A stretch of DNA of 6,220 bases, from contig JBOEHG010000099.1 in the NCBI GenBank assembly GCA_050633825.1, positions 1 through 6,220 on the forward strand. Reading direction: 5' to 3'. Within the stretch, counting starts at the first letter, position 1. The number at the start of each line of letters is the position of its first letter. The position numbers and the translations under genes are program-made. The notes beneath the pieces were generated by a model, which was not told the DNA's origin, ran no database searches, and saw nothing but the letters and a program-made list of their open reading frames with translations. Positions 5,354-6,220 of this stretch are shown here, one piece after another. Source of the DNA: CANLBN01 sp050633825. Lineage in GTDB: Bacteria > Pseudomonadota > Gammaproteobacteria > Pseudomonadales > Cellvibrionaceae.

Positions 5354-6220
5354 TTTCATCGCATTTGCTTTTTCGATTGCTTCGTCGATTGTACCTACCA
5401 TATAGAACGCTTGTTCCGGTAGATTATCGTACTCACCTGCCAAAATGCCTTGGAAACCACGAATCGTTTCTTTTAGTGAAACATATTTACCAGGAGAACC
5501 GGTAAATACTTCCGCTACGTGGAATGGCTGTGACAAGAAGCGCTCAATTTTACGTGCGCGTGATACGGATAATTTGTCATCTTCTGACAATTCATCCATA
5601 CCTAGAATGGCAATAATGTCTTTCAGTTCTTTATAACGTTGAAGTACTGACTGAACACCACGAGCGACATCATAGTGCTCGTTACCGATAATGAGTGGAT
5701 CTAGCTGACGAGACGTTGAATCCAGTGGATCAACCGCAGGGTAAATACCTTTTGATGCAATATCACGTGACAATACAACAGTAGAGTCCAAGTGAGCAAA
5801 GGTTGTTGCTGGTGATGGATCCGTCAAGTCATCCGCAGGTACATATACCGCTTGGATAGAGGTAATTGAACCAGTTTTTGTTGAGGTAATACGCTCCTGA
5901 AGAACACCCATTTCTTCAGCAAGTGTAGGCTGATAACCCACCGCTGAAGGCATACGACCTAGGAGTGCCGATACCTCAGTACCCGCAAGCGTGTAACGAT
6001 AGATGTTATCAACGAACAATAGAACGTCTTTACCTTCGTCACGGAATTTTTCTGCCATGGTCAAACCGGTCAACGCAACACGAAGTCTGTTTCCGGGTGG
6101 CTCATTCATCTGGCCGTAAACCATTGCCACTTTTGACTGGTCAAAGTTTTCAACGTTAACAACACCGGCTTCCTGCATTTCGTGGTAGAAGTCATTACCC
6201 TCACGAGTACGCTCACCTAC
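5348..6220 (-). CDS. atpD: F1 ATP synthase beta subunit AtpD, C-terminal part (cut by window edge)
   Basis: This is the catalytic subunit of F1 ATP synthase. The reading frame stays open to the right edge, so the Met at 6178 is internal: the 14 codons before it read VGERTREGNDFYHE, the conserved segment with the catalytic Glu and neighbouring Arg. In all 290 residues are present. The N-terminal beta-barrel and Walker A loop, roughly 170-180 residues by comparison with the family, lie outside. Visible motifs, numbered from the edge, are YGQMNEPPGNR (35-45), LLFVDNIYRY (67-76, Walker B Asp at 71), PTLAEEMG (98-105), the alpha/beta signature PAVDPLDSTS (161-170), and the DELSEED-loop region, here DELSEDD (209-215). 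The C-terminus AFYMVGTIDEAIEKANAMKK is normal. It is co-transcribed with atpC, 50 bases downstream. Confidence 0.97.
   Translation of the reverse strand, partial: VGERTREGNDFYHEMQEAGVVNVENFDQSKVAMVYGQMNEPPGNRLRVALTGLTMAEKFRDEGKDVLLFVDNIYRYTLAGTEVSALLGRMPSAVGYQPTLAEEMGVLQERITSTKTGSITSIQAVYVPADDLTDPSPATTFAHLDSTVVLSRDIASKGIYPAVDPLDSTSRQLDPLIIGNEHYDVARGVQSVLQRYKELKDIIAILGMDELSEDDKLSVSRARKIERFLSQPFHVAEVFTGSPGKYVSLKETIRGFQGILAGEYDNLPEQAFYMVGTIDEAIEKANAMKK

Noticed and set aside
5566..5594. DELSEDD in place of DELSEED in AtpD as a functional anomaly
   Set aside because: Glu to Asp is conservative in this acidic loop and is not evidence of altered function.
5348..6178. Treating the Met at 6178 as the atpD start
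   Set aside because: The frame is open for 14 more codons to the edge and encodes conserved beta-subunit sequence (VGERTREGNDFYHE).
1..6220. CRISPR array, tRNA, rRNA, insertion sequence or defence/toxin system
   Set aside because: No regularly spaced repeats, cloverleaf-like segment, transposase or toxin-antitoxin pair was seen; the genes are core metabolism, repair and one small unknown.

Overview
The window looks like core chromosome of a gammaproteobacterium of moderate-to-low GC. AtpC, GlmU, GlmS and the UvrD N-terminus all align closely, by eye and from memory, with their Escherichia coli counterparts. The order atpD-atpC / glmU-glmS is the usual proteobacterial arrangement. A marine lineage such as Cellvibrionales or Spongiibacteraceae is plausible, but this is a guess from sequence style and synteny; nothing here fixes the genus.

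Layout, left to right. The left edge holds the first 22 codons of uvrD (minus strand). A 225-base divergent intergenic region follows, with a LexA-like box over a candidate uvrD promoter and a near-perfect palindrome of HexR-operator type. hexR then reads on the plus strand to 1129. The rest of the window is on the minus strand and reads right to left: atpD (partial, cut by the right edge), atpC, a strong intrinsic terminator, glmU, a compact perfect inverted-repeat element, glmS, and a small AT-rich gene for an unrecognised two-helix membrane protein. That small gene converges on hexR with a single base between the two stop codons.

How the genes work together. AtpD and AtpC are F1 subunits of ATP synthase and form the end of the atp operon. 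GlmS (glutamine + fructose-6-phosphate to glucosamine-6-phosphate) and GlmU (glucosamine-1-phosphate to UDP-GlcNAc) are two enzymes of the pathway supplying peptidoglycan and lipopolysaccharide precursors; GlmM is not in the window. HexR is a sugar-phosphate-sensing regulator of central carbon metabolism and probably represses itself. UvrD is the SOS-inducible DNA repair helicase.

No new multi-gene system is visible. The parts worth a second look are non-coding or small: the REP/REPIN-like inverted repeat just after the glmU stop codon, the HexR operator lying next to the uvrD promoter, the hairpin overlapping the atpD stop codon, and the uncharacterised membrane protein gene downstream of glmS.
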